Shown: one piece after another, positions 17,560 to 25,673 of the stretch
Layout: every line of letters begins with the position of its first letter
Position numbering within the stretch: the stretch's first letter is position 1
Assembly: GCA_965222215.1 (NCBI GenBank)
Contig: OZ244931.1
Span: 3,410,001 to 3,474,000, forward strand
Direction of reading: 5' to 3'
Origin: JABJAG01 sp965222215
Lineage (GTDB): Bacteria; Pseudomonadota; Alphaproteobacteria; UBA6615
DNA length: 64,000 nt
Made by a program: the position numbers and the translations under genes
The notes under the pieces: generated by a model
Told to the model about the DNA's origin: nothing
What the model saw: the letters and a program-made list of their open reading frames with translations, nothing else
Database searches by the model: none

Positions 17560-18444
17560 ATGGCACGCACGATGAGTCCCAGGATTTCGATTTTCGTCGC
17601 GGCAGCGCTGGCGCTGACCGCATGTTCACCTTCCATCCAGACGACGTCGGGCAAGGCCTACCTGAAGCGCTACAGCGATCAGGCAAGCCTCTATCAGCAT
17701 CAAACGAAACCGGCTGCACCGGCCGCATCGGCCGCAACGAGCGAACTGAAACCCGGCACCCTGGCGCCGGATATCTACCAGGCGGCGGCCGTCGAACCGC
17801 TTCTGACGTTCCCCGCACGGATCGGGTTGGCCCGCATCGAGAACGGGCATCTGTCCGCGATCCCGCCGCAGGAAGGCCGCGCGTGGCAGGCCCTGGCCGA
17901 GCGACTGGGACCGGACTGGGGCGAGTTCGTTCCGCTCAACCCGCTCGTGGTCGGCCTCGCCACGCAGGAGATCGATGCACGCCTGCGCTCGGCCTCCCGA
18001 AGCTGGTACGGCAACAGCGCCGGCCTGATCCACGACATCCGGATCGGCGCGGCGCGGCAGCACACCGACGCTCTCCTGATCTACGAGACCGTGGCCGAGA
18101 GCGAGATCACCTCCAACCCGCTGGCGGTCACGAAGCTGCTGCTGGTCGGCTACTTCCTCGCGCCGTCGGAGCATGTGGAATCGAGTGCCACCGCCAGCGC
18201 GGTGCTGGTCGACGTGCGCAACGGGTACACCTACGGCACGGCGACCGGCGTCTCCGCGGATACCGCCGCGACGCTGGCCACCTCGGTGAACGAGGATGAA
18301 GCCGAGGCGCGCACCCGGTTGCGCGCGACCGGCCGCGCCGTGAAGGCGCTGACCGTGGAAGTCGAGGAAATGGCGCTCAAGCTTCGCACCCAGCTTGCCG
18401 AACAGCGCGTGAAGCAGCTGCAGGCGGCGCGCGGGAACGAATAG
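17560..18444 (+). CDS. Predicted lipoprotein of unknown function
   Basis: 294-residue protein with a lipoprotein signal peptide: hydrophobic VAAALALTAC with the lipobox cysteine at residue 22. The mature part has a low-complexity Ala-rich linker (about 45-62), then a mixed alpha/beta region including DALLIYETVAESEI, LLLVGYFLAPSEHVESSATA and VDVRNGYTYGTATG. The C-terminal 50 residues look like a charged helix that could form a coiled coil. I do not recognise the family with certainty. Good Shine-Dalgarno sequence (GAGGGGAGAA). Its relation to selD, 98 bases upstream, is unclear. Confidence 0.7.
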   Translation: MARTMSPRISIFVAAALALTACSPSIQTTSGKAYLKRYSDQASLYQHQTKPAAPAASAATSELKPGTLAPDIYQAAAVEPLLTFPARIGLARIENGHLSAIPPQEGRAWQALAERLGPDWGEFVPLNPLVVGLATQEIDARLRSASRSWYGNSAGLIHDIRIGAARQHTDALLIYETVAESEITSNPLAVTKLLLVGYFLAPSEHVESSATASAVLVDVRNGYTYGTATGVSADTAATLATSVNEDEAEARTRLRATGRAVKALTVEVEEMALKLRTQLAEQRVKQLQAARGNE

Positions 18445-18458
18445 ACCGGCGGGCTTTC

Positions 18459-18480
18459 TCCGCCGCCGGCAGGCGGCGGC
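18459..18480. terminator. GC-rich hairpin between converging genes
   Basis: CCGCCGCC (18460-18467) pairs with GGCGGCGG (18472-18479) around a GGCA loop, between the lipoprotein stop and the converging selenoprotein stop. No T-tract follows on either strand, so intrinsic termination is uncertain. Confidence 0.35.
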
Positions 18481-18502
18481 GAAGGCTCGACGGCCCCGCT
18501 GC

Positions 18503-19756
18503 CTAGCCGTGCTTCGTCAGGTGCCGCTGGTGATAGGGCACCATGGCGTTGCGCGCGAGTTCCACGATCTTCGGGTCCTCGGCCTCCATGGCCCAGTCAC
18601 GCACCGCGACGAGCAGGCCGCCCAGCGTCGTCTCGTTCCACAGCCAGTTCGCGACCGCGATGTCGCTGCCCCGGCCGTCGGGCCGCGCGATGGCCGCCTC
18701 GGTGTAGAAATAACGCAGGTCGTCGGCCATGCGCTTGTACGCCACGATCACATGGGTATCGGCGTAAGGCGATTCAGATTCGCCCGGCGCGACCGCGAAA
18801 TCCGCCAGGAAACGGACGATTTCTTCCGGCGTTTTCTCGGAAATCCCGAATCCGGTGCGGCCGTTGCGGTTGTCCTTCGACCGGTCGTACCAGGGTCGCA
18901 GCAGGGCGACTTCCTGGAGCAGGGCCTCGTGCAGGACGTCCGCGTCGCTCATGTCCGCGACCGGCGGCGCGAAGTTCACCGGGCAGGCCCAGCCGTCCGG
19001 CGCCCCGTCCGGCTCTTGGTCCGCCGCCGCCTCGCCCGGCGGCGGGTCGGGAAAATCCTCGAGCACCGGCCCGGTCGGACGCTCCAGCAAGTTCAGGCAG
19101 TCCTCGAGAACGCGCCGCTGGAACGCCGGCTCGTTCGGCGCGCCCAGCGGGCGGCCCAGTTCGAACGGCACCGCCAGCGCGCGCGGCGGGCGGATTTGTT
19201 CCGTATGGGCACGAATAAGGCTGATCTGCGTCGTCGGAATTTCTTCTCTTTCAATAAAATGTGCCAGCCCGCCCACGGCGCGCGTACAGGACGGTCAGAC
19301 GGGGACGAGCAGGACCGCGTCGACATGCTCCGCCTTCAGGATGCCGACCATGTCGGCGACGACGGGTTCCATCCGGGCCGGCTGGGTCGCGCCCATAAAC
19401 GAGAAATGGTGATCCGCGATCGACCCGATCCGGCCCTCGTCGCGCATCTCGCGCAGCCGGTCGATGGGAAAGGCGACATTGACGTCCTGGTAGAAGCCGG
19501 TCCGGTCGAAGTTGGTCGACAGGTGGCTCATCACGAGGTCGTCCATGTCCGCGTCGCCCGGGATGATCCGGTAGTCGGCCGCATAGCCGACAAAGGGCGC
19601 GTCGCCGCGCTGGTGCAGACCCGCGGTCGAGACGATGCACACGCGCCGCTCGGACAGCGGCGGCCCTTCGGCCCAGGGCGTTTCGCCGAAGTCGGGCATC
19701 TCGCTCGCGAAGTAGCGCTCGCGATACTGCGCGGGAAACTCGCTGAGTTTGACCAA
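18503..19756 (-). CDS. GrdB/PrdB-like selenoprotein (Sec154, UPSC motif), second of a tandem pair
   Basis: 417-residue protein related to the selenoprotein B/PrdB subunits of glycine/betaine/sarcosine and D-proline reductases. It is read through an in-frame UGA at 19295-19297. The N-terminal frame ends VDAVLLVPV, then U-P-S-C-TRAVGGLAHF, and the same frame stays open to 18503. Family landmarks on both sides are RVCIVSTAGLH, MSHLSTNFDRTGFYQDVN, FPIDRLRE before Sec and RALAVPFELGRPLGAPNEP after it. UxxC sits where PrdB has its Sec. Residues from about 265 form an extra C-terminal domain (NRNGRTGFGISEKTPEEIV, MADDLRYFYTEAAIARPDG) not found in classical PrdB. It follows its paralogue by nine bases, so they form an operon. 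The aerobic-looking gene context makes a Stickland role unlikely. Confidence 0.93.
19267..19283 (-). promoter_or_regulatory. Putative SECIS hairpin in the second GrdB/PrdB-like gene
   Basis: In the gene sense strand, GCGCGCC pairs with GGCGGGC around a GTG apical loop (one G-G mismatch), with 18 bases between the UGA and the loop. The same 20-base segment occurs at the same offset in the paralogue at 20508-20527. It also encodes TRAVGGL, so coding constraint explains part of the identity. Confidence 0.6.
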
Positions 19757-19765
19757 TAAGCGTCC

Positions 19766-20998
19766 CTACCCGTGAACGGTCCGGTGGCGCTGATGGGTCG
19801 GGACCATCGCCGTCGGCGCGAGCGCCTTGTAGCCGGAATGCTCCGCCTCCATCGCCCAGTCGCGGATCGCCACCAGGACCTTGCCCAGCGTCGTCTCGCC
19901 CCACAGCCAGTTGGCAATCTCCACGTCAGTCACCCTGGCGCCGGGTCGTGCGATCGCGGCCTCCGTATAGAAGTACCGCAGGTCGTCGGCCATGTGCTTG
20001 AAGGCGACATGGGGCGGCTTGTCGTCCAGCGGCGACTCCGCTTCCTCCTGGACGACCAGAACCTTCGCGATGTAGGCCGCGATCTCCTCGGGCGTTTTCC
20101 CGGAGATGCCGAAATTGGTGCGGCCCTTCCGGTTCTGCTTCGATTCCTCGTACCAGGGCCGCAGAAGCGCGATCTCCTGTTCGAGGGACTGGCGAACCAG
20201 ATCCTCGTCGCTGACGTCCTCGACCGGCGCGGCGAAGTTCACCGGGCAGGTCCAGCCTTCCTGGTCCGGGTCGTCGCCCGGCGCATCGTCGGGGAAATCC
20301 TCCAGGACAGGCCCGGCGCCGCGCTCGAGAAGTTCCAGGCAGCTGCGCAGCACGCGCCGCTGGAAGTCCGGCTCGTTCGGCGCGCCCAGCGGTCGCCCCA
20401 GTTCGAACGGCACCGCAAGCGCACGCGGCGGCTTGATTTCCTCCGCATGCTTGCGGATCAACGCAATCTGCGTCGTCGGGATACCTTCGTCTTCGAGATA
20501 ATGAGCAAGCCCGCCCACGGCGCGCGTGCATTGGGGTCAGACAGGGACGAGCGCAACAGCGTCGACATTGTCCGCCTTGAGGACCTTGGCGAGATCGCGC
20601 GCCACCGGCTCCATCACCGTCGGCGGAGTGGCCCCCATGAAGGAAAAGTGACGGCTCGCGACGGAACCGATCACACCCTCGTCGGCGAGCTCGCGCAGGC
20701 GGTCGATCGGGAAGGACGTGTTGACGTCCTGGTAGAACCCGCTGCGGTCGAAGTTGGTCGACAGGTGGCTCATGATGAGCGCGTCCATGTCGTATTCGTC
20801 GGGGATAATCCGGTAGTCTCCGGCGCCGGGCGTGAAGGGGGGATCCTCGCGGCGGTGGAGTCCGGCCGTCGAAATCAACGCGATCCGCGACTCGTTCAAC
20901 GGTTTTGCCTCGACCCACGGTGTATCGCCGAAGTCGGGCAGTTCCTGATTGACCAGCGCATCGCGCAGATGCTCCGGCATTTCTCGAACGTGAACCAT
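19766..20998 (-). CDS. GrdB/PrdB-like selenoprotein (Sec154, UPQC motif), first of a tandem pair
   Basis: 410-residue selenoprotein read through the UGA at 20537-20539. VDAVALVPV is followed by U-P-Q-C-TRAVGGLAHY and the frame remains open to 19766. The architecture matches its neighbour: a PrdB-like N-terminal half (IALISTAGLHRREDPPF, MSHLSTNFDRSGFYQDVN, Sec at the same codon 154) and the same additional C-terminal domain (NRKGRTNFGISGKTPEEIA, MADDLRYFYTEAAIARPGA, WLWGETTLGKVLVAIRDWAM). The two proteins are recent-looking paralogues. Reaction unknown; by family, a selenol/thiol-based reductive cleavage or redox role is expected. Transcribed first in the two-gene operon and divergent from the TRAP transporter operon. 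Confidence 0.93.
20509..20525 (-). promoter_or_regulatory. Putative SECIS hairpin in the first GrdB/PrdB-like gene
   Basis: Same stem and GTG apical loop as in the paralogue, 18 bases after the UGA at 20537-20539. The flanking sequence between UGA and stem differs between the two copies, while the stem-loop is identical. Confidence 0.6.
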
Positions 20999-21295
20999 CG
21001 TGTCTCCGTTCCGGTGAGAATTGACTTGCCGGCGACCCTATCAGGCCCGGCGGACCGCCGACAACGTCCCCCGCCGCAAAGCACCTGTGATCGTTGCAAA
21101 GCCGTAGATTTCACACATTGAGACAATGCACCGGCGCGGTTTGACCGCGATGGCCCGCGGGCGCTTCGCTGATTTCACGTGGAAGAAAAACCGGTCGTCA
21201 GGGTTGCGCGGTGGAACGCATACGCGAGACCATCTCCCCGGACGATGTTCAACGGCCCCGAGGGCCGAAACCAATACTTCAGGGGAGAATTCTCA

Positions 21296-22504
21296 ATGCA
21301 GAACCCATTCAAACCGGCGCTTCTCGCCGGCTGTGCCGCCATGGCGCTCAGCCTTGCCGCGGTGCCTGCAGGCGCCGACGGCCACAAATTCGGCAGCTCC
21401 ATCACCACCTACGACGAGGCCATTGCCGCCACGTCGCTCGCCGAACAGTGGATCAAGGGCGAGCTCCCGAACCCGAAGGTCACGTATGACGGGCCGACGA
21501 TCACCTATCGCTACGCCTCCTACCTGCCCGCCGTGGCCGGTATCGAGAAGCTCAACAAACAGGCACTCGATCAACTCGAGCGCGAATCCAATGGCAAGAT
21601 CAAGGTGCAGCAGTTCCACTCGCAGTCGCTGCATCCGCAGCGCGAAGGCTTTACGGCCGCGCGTGACGGCATCGCCGACTACACGGCCTGCTTCATGATC
21701 TACGAACCGACCAGCTTCAACATGCTGCACGGCATGACCCTGCCGTTCCTGTTCGACGATTCGGCCTCCGCGACGCTGACCGACGTTGCGCTGTACCCGA
21801 AATACTTCAAGGACGAGTACGAGAACCTGGGCGTGTACCTGGGCCGCGGCATGGTCACCCCGCCCTACAACGTGATCGGCAACGACAAGTACGAGACGCT
21901 GGCCGACCTCAAGGGCTCCAAGATCCGCGCCGGCGGCCGGATGCAGTCCGAATCGCTGAAGGCGCTGGGCGCGGTGGCGATCAACGTGCCGTCGGGCGAA
22001 GCCTACACCTCGCTCCAGCGCGGCCTGGTGGACGGCGTGGCCATGAACGACCCGGTGTTCCCGATCTTCAAGCTGCAGGAGGTCTCCAAGTACCACAACG
22101 AGGTCAGCCTGTTCTCGGTCAACCTCGAATACTGCGTAAACCCCGACTTCTACGACTCGCTGCCGGACGACCTGAAGACCGTCTATTACAACTGGGCCCA
22201 GAAGACGAACCTGGCCCTTGCGCAGCTGTTCTACGAGCGCCAGTCGCGCCGTGTTCGGAGCGCGGTCTTCGAGAAGGCCGGTCTTGAAATGGTCAAGCCG
22301 AGCGCGGAAGAACGCGCCAAGTGGGAAAAGATCGTCGCGCCGGTCACGGACGAATGGATCGAGTCCAACGAGAAGGCCGGCCGTCCGGCCAAGGCCATGC
22401 TCGCCGATCTCAAAACCTACCGGGACAAGTTCGCCAAGATGAGCTGGAACGACCAGTTCCAGATGGTGCTCGACAACCCCGTGCAGGGCGTGATCGACAA
22501 CTAG
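21296..22504 (+). CDS. TRAP transporter substrate-binding protein (DctP family)
   Basis: 402-residue periplasmic binding protein. A signal peptide (MQNPFKPALLAGCAAMALSL, cleavage near AGADG) precedes the DctP fold. The conserved motifs include IKVQQFHSQSLHPQREGF, GSKIRAGGRMQSESLKALGA and NVPSGEAYTSLQRGLVDGVA, which bracket the carboxylate-binding arginine. Start fixed by AGGGGAGAA eight bases upstream. It heads a three-gene operon with the small and large membrane subunits. Ligand is probably an organic acid but cannot be named. Confidence 0.92.
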   Translation: MQNPFKPALLAGCAAMALSLAAVPAGADGHKFGSSITTYDEAIAATSLAEQWIKGELPNPKVTYDGPTITYRYASYLPAVAGIEKLNKQALDQLERESNGKIKVQQFHSQSLHPQREGFTAARDGIADYTACFMIYEPTSFNMLHGMTLPFLFDDSASATLTDVALYPKYFKDEYENLGVYLGRGMVTPPYNVIGNDKYETLADLKGSKIRAGGRMQSESLKALGAVAINVPSGEAYTSLQRGLVDGVAMNDPVFPIFKLQEVSKYHNEVSLFSVNLEYCVNPDFYDSLPDDLKTVYYNWAQKTNLALAQLFYERQSRRVRSAVFEKAGLEMVKPSAEERAKWEKIVAPVTDEWIESNEKAGRPAKAMLADLKTYRDKFAKMSWNDQFQMVLDNPVQGVIDN

Positions 22505-22529
22505 GCCGCGTCGGTCGAATAACACAGCA

Positions 22530-22564
22530 CCGGGCGGCGCCTGTCCGACGACAGCGCCGCCCGG
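22530..22564 (+). promoter_or_regulatory. Intergenic hairpin between dctP and dctQ
   Basis: An 11-bp GC stem (CCGGGCGGCGC with GCGCCGCCCGG), extended by TGTC/GACA, without a T-tract. Such hairpins usually lower expression of the membrane subunits relative to the binding protein by partial termination or mRNA protection. A similar hairpin occurs at the same position in the second TRAP operon. Confidence 0.7.
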
Positions 22565-22598
22565 AACCGAGCACCAAACCCCGGGGGGAACGTCTGCC

Positions 22599-23138
22599 AT
22601 GACATTTATCATCGAGAAATTGCTGGCGCTGGCTGATCGCGGAAGCGACATGCTGCACTGGCTGGCAACCGTCGTTTGCATCCCGCTGCTGGCAGCCATC
22701 GTCACGGCCGATGTTGTGATGCGCTACCTGTTCAACGCCCCCTTCGACTGGTCCGTGGAATTCAATGAGACCCTGCTAACCCTGATCCTGTTCGGCAGCC
22801 TGCCATTCACCACCAAGGTCAACGGCCACATCCGCATGGAGTTGCTCTACCGGCACTTCCAGGGGGCCGTAAAAACCATTGCCACCACCCTCTGGGCGGG
22901 CGCGGGCCTGTTCTTTTCCATCCTGCTCGCGATCCGGACCGCGACCGAAATACCCTTCCTCATCAAGATCACCAAGAATACCGAATATCTCGGCATTCCC
23001 GTCTGGACCCTGCGTGGCTTCGTGACGGTATGTGCCGTCCTCATGGCGCTCTACTTCCTCCACCTGCTGTTCTTCGGCATCCGCAAGACCGGGGACGAAG
23101 AAACCTGGGAAGAACAGATCGCGGAGGGAGAGGACTAA
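22599..23138 (+). CDS. TRAP transporter small permease (DctQ family)
   Basis: 179-residue membrane protein with four predicted segments, for example ATVVCIPLLAAIVTADVVMR and TIATTLWAGAGLFFSILLA. The motif MRYLFNAPFDWSVEFNETLL is the DctQ signature. The stop overlaps the start of the large subunit by one base (TAATG), implying translational coupling. It acts as the auxiliary subunit of the sodium-driven TRAP system together with its two neighbours. Confidence 0.9.
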   Translation: MTFIIEKLLALADRGSDMLHWLATVVCIPLLAAIVTADVVMRYLFNAPFDWSVEFNETLLTLILFGSLPFTTKVNGHIRMELLYRHFQGAVKTIATTLWAGAGLFFSILLAIRTATEIPFLIKITKNTEYLGIPVWTLRGFVTVCAVLMALYFLHLLFFGIRKTGDEETWEEQIAEGED

Positions 23139-24454
23139 TGGAATTCCTCGATCCCACCACGCTCGCGATCGCCGGCATCGTCGTGATGCTGGCACTGATC
23201 GCCATGGGTGTGCCCATCGCCTTCGCCATGGCCGTCGTCGGCGCCGCCGGCTACTGGATTCTCGTCGGCTACAAGCCCGCCCTGACGCAGATCTATATGA
23301 ACGCCGTTCAGAAAGGCAGCGAACTGGTGTTCATTGCCCTGCCCCTGTTCATCCTGATGGGGCAACTCGTCTACCAGTCAAAACTGGCTGTCGACCTGTA
23401 CGATTGCGTCCAGAAATGGTTCGGCCGGATGCCCGGCGGGCTGGCCATTACATCCGTCGCCGGTTGCGCGGGCTTTGGCGCCGTGACCGGATCCAGCGTG
23501 GCCGCCGTCGCCACCATCGGCCCGATGTCGATGCCGGAAATGCGCCGCTACAAATACGACCCGCAGCTTGCCACCGGCGCCATCGCGTCCGCCGGCACGC
23601 TCGCCATGCTGATCCCGCCGAGCGTCATCCTGGTGGCCTACGGTATCTGGACGGAGACCTCCATCGGCCACCTGTTCATCGCCGGCGTCGTGCCCGGCAT
23701 CGTGCTGGCGGCCATGTATGCGCTCTATATCTGGGGCCGCTGCCTGATCAACCCGGAGATGGGCCCTGTCGGCCCCAAATACTCCTGGGGCGAACGGTTC
23801 GCCTCGACCTGGAAACTCCTCCCGGTCCTGAGCATTTTCCTTGTGGTCCTCGGCGGTATCTACGCCGGCATCTTTACCCCCACCGAAGCTGCCGGGATCG
23901 GCGTCAGCGGCGTGGCGGTGGTGATGCTGGTCATGGGCCGGTTCAAGTTGCCCGCGGTCAAGGAGGCCCTCAAGGACACCGGGCGCACCAGCGCGATGAT
24001 CTTCGCGATCATTGTGGGCGGCCACATCATCGGGGCGTTCCTGAACGTCACGGGTGTCACCGACGGCCTGATTGCCTGGATCGCCGATCTGGGGGTCAAC
24101 CGCTACGTCGTGCTGGCGATCTTCGTGCTGATGTACCTGGTCCTCGGCGCGATCCTGGATGTCTGGGGCATGCTGATCCTGACCCTGCCCTTCGTCTATC
24201 CGGTCATCCTGGCACTGGGATTCGACCCGGTCTGGTTCGGTGTGTTCATTGTCGTGATGGTCGAGATCGCCCTGATCACGCCGCCCATCGGGATCAACGT
24301 GTACGTCATGCACAACATCGCGCCGGATGTGGAACTGGTGGACATCTTCAAGGGCGTGATGCCCTTCGTGCTGGTGTCCCTGATCTTCGTGGTCCTGCTG
24401 ACCGCCTTCCCGCAAATGGCCCTGTTCCTCGTCGACCTGGCCTTCAACAACTGA
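23138..24454 (+). CDS. TRAP transporter large permease (DctM family)
   Basis: 438-residue inner-membrane transporter of the DctM family, hydrophobic throughout with about 12 segments. Recognisable stretches are FIALPLFILMGQLVYQSKLA, AGFGAVTGSSVAAVATIGPM and EIALITPPIGINVYVMHNIA, the last being a strong family signature. The start at 23138 overlaps the dctQ stop. The gene ends the operon; a hairpin resembling a terminator follows at 24484-24514. Confidence 0.94.
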   Translation: MEFLDPTTLAIAGIVVMLALIAMGVPIAFAMAVVGAAGYWILVGYKPALTQIYMNAVQKGSELVFIALPLFILMGQLVYQSKLAVDLYDCVQKWFGRMPGGLAITSVAGCAGFGAVTGSSVAAVATIGPMSMPEMRRYKYDPQLATGAIASAGTLAMLIPPSVILVAYGIWTETSIGHLFIAGVVPGIVLAAMYALYIWGRCLINPEMGPVGPKYSWGERFASTWKLLPVLSIFLVVLGGIYAGIFTPTEAAGIGVSGVAVVMLVMGRFKLPAVKEALKDTGRTSAMIFAIIVGGHIIGAFLNVTGVTDGLIAWIADLGVNRYVVLAIFVLMYLVLGAILDVWGMLILTLPFVYPVILALGFDPVWFGVFIVVMVEIALITPPIGINVYVMHNIAPDVELVDIFKGVMPFVLVSLIFVVLLTAFPQMALFLVDLAFNN

Positions 24455-24483
24455 TCGTCCCCGCACCAATTCGCGTGGACCGG

Positions 24484-24522
24484 ACGCCGCCGCAGCCAAC
24501 AGCTGTGGCGGCGTTCCCGTTT
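24484..24522 (+). terminator. Probable terminator of the first TRAP operon
   Basis: ACGCCGCCGCAGC pairs with GCTGTGGCGGCGT over 13 positions around a CAACA loop, followed by TCCCGTTTCT. The T-tract is interrupted, so strength is uncertain. Confidence 0.6.
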
Positions 24523-24551
24523 CTGCCGACCGTCAACCGAAAGGCGCTCCC

Positions 24552-24884
24552 ATGATCCTCGAAATTCGCAACTACACCCTGAACCCCGGCAAGCCGGCCG
24601 AATACTGGAAGCACTACGCGGAAGGCGGTTTCGCCGCCCAGGACCCGCGCATGCATGACCACCTGGTCGGCTACTTCCAGTCGGATGTGGGACCGCTCAA
24701 CCAGATCGTTCACATCTGGCAGTTCGACGATGTCGCCCAGCGCGACGAACTCCGCAAGGCGAACTACGCACGGCCGGAGTGGGACGCGCATCTCGCGAAA
24801 ATTCGCCCGCTCATGGTGTCCCAGGAAACGACGCTGCTCGTGCCGTCACCGGTGCCGGGGATGTGCCCTCTGTTTGAAGAGTAA
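24552..24884 (+). CDS. NIPSNAP-family protein
   Basis: 110-residue single-domain protein of the NIPSNAP/ferredoxin-like alpha-beta barrel fold. It begins ILEIRNYTLNPGKPAEYWKH and contains DVGPLNQIVHIWQFDDVAQR, which is the typical family pattern. Functions of bacterial members are mostly unknown; some are oxygenase-like or act in small-molecule degradation. It follows the TRAP operon after a hairpin and converges on the glutathione transferase gene. Confidence 0.85.
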   Translation: MILEIRNYTLNPGKPAEYWKHYAEGGFAAQDPRMHDHLVGYFQSDVGPLNQIVHIWQFDDVAQRDELRKANYARPEWDAHLAKIRPLMVSQETTLLVPSPVPGMCPLFEE

Positions 24885-24935
24885 CCTTACCGGCCCACGC
24901 CCCGCTGAAGAGTGGGCCCGAACAGGACCGGCAGG

Positions 24936-25628
24936 TTACGCCGCGCGCATATCGTCGGCCGTCGTCCCGGTCGAGGTGTTCTCGGCATACTTGCGCCAGT
25001 TCTCGATCAACACGTCCAACGAAGCCGAACCTTCCAGAACCGACGGACGGCGGCCCATCAGCTGGAGCCAGCCTTTCAACAGCACGCATTCATCCGGAAT
25101 CCGGAAGTCCCGATAGTGCGCCAGCACACCGAGGCGCTGCATGTGCGGCAGGAAAGTCAGGTCGACCAGGCTGATGTCGTCACCCATCCAGTAGGAACCG
25201 TCGCCCAGCTTGCCGAGGCCTTCATGCTCCATCATCAGGAGCGCTTTTGTCAGCCGGTCCGCCTGAAACGCCTGGCCCTCCGGATCCTGCGCGAGCATGA
25301 GCTTGTAGACGTGCGGCGTGAAACGGACATTCGCAAAGTCGATCCAGATTCGCGCCTGCGCCTTGCGGTAGGGGTCCTTCGGCAGCAACGGCCGCGCCGG
25401 AAAAACTTCCTCAAGGTACTCGTTGATCACCGCGGATTCGAAGACCACCTTGCCGTCGTGGCGTAACACCGGAACCTTGCCGTAAGGCGAGATTTCCAGG
25501 AACCAGTCCGGTTTATCGTTCAGGTCGATCGCGGTCAGATCGAAGTCGATCTTCTTCTCGATCAGCGCCATCCGGGTGCGTTGCGCGAACGGGCATGTGG
25601 AAGAACTGATGATTTCGACATCTGCCAT
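24936..25628 (-). CDS. Glutathione S-transferase
   Basis: 230-residue cytosolic glutathione transferase. The N-terminal thioredoxin fold has STCPFAQRTRMALIEKK with the CPFA active-site cysteine at residue 12, the cis-proline region YGKVPVLRHDG, and the glutathione-binding ES pair in VVFESAVINEYLEE. The helical C-terminal domain spans about residues 90-215. A cysteine at the catalytic position suggests an omega/lambda-like class with thiol transferase or dehalogenase-type activity rather than classical conjugation. Confidence 0.9.
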   Translation of the reverse strand: MADVEIISSSTCPFAQRTRMALIEKKIDFDLTAIDLNDKPDWFLEISPYGKVPVLRHDGKVVFESAVINEYLEEVFPARPLLPKDPYRKAQARIWIDFANVRFTPHVYKLMLAQDPEGQAFQADRLTKALLMMEHEGLGKLGDGSYWMGDDISLVDLTFLPHMQRLGVLAHYRDFRIPDECVLLKGWLQLMGRRPSVLEGSASLDVLIENWRKYAENTSTGTTADDMRAA

Positions 25629-25673
25629 GAGCTTAGCTCCGTTAAATCCCTCTCCCTATGGGAGAGGGTTTAT

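Noticed and set aside
18459..18480. Strong bidirectional terminator between the lipoprotein and the second GrdB-like gene
   Set aside because: The hairpin is stable but lacks a T-tract on either strand, so it is listed only at low confidence.
18503..20998. Assigning glycine, betaine or D-proline reductase activity to the GrdB-like pair
   Set aside because: The proprotein subunits (GrdA/E, PrdA) are missing, both proteins have an extra domain, and the context is not fermentative. Only family-level similarity is supported.
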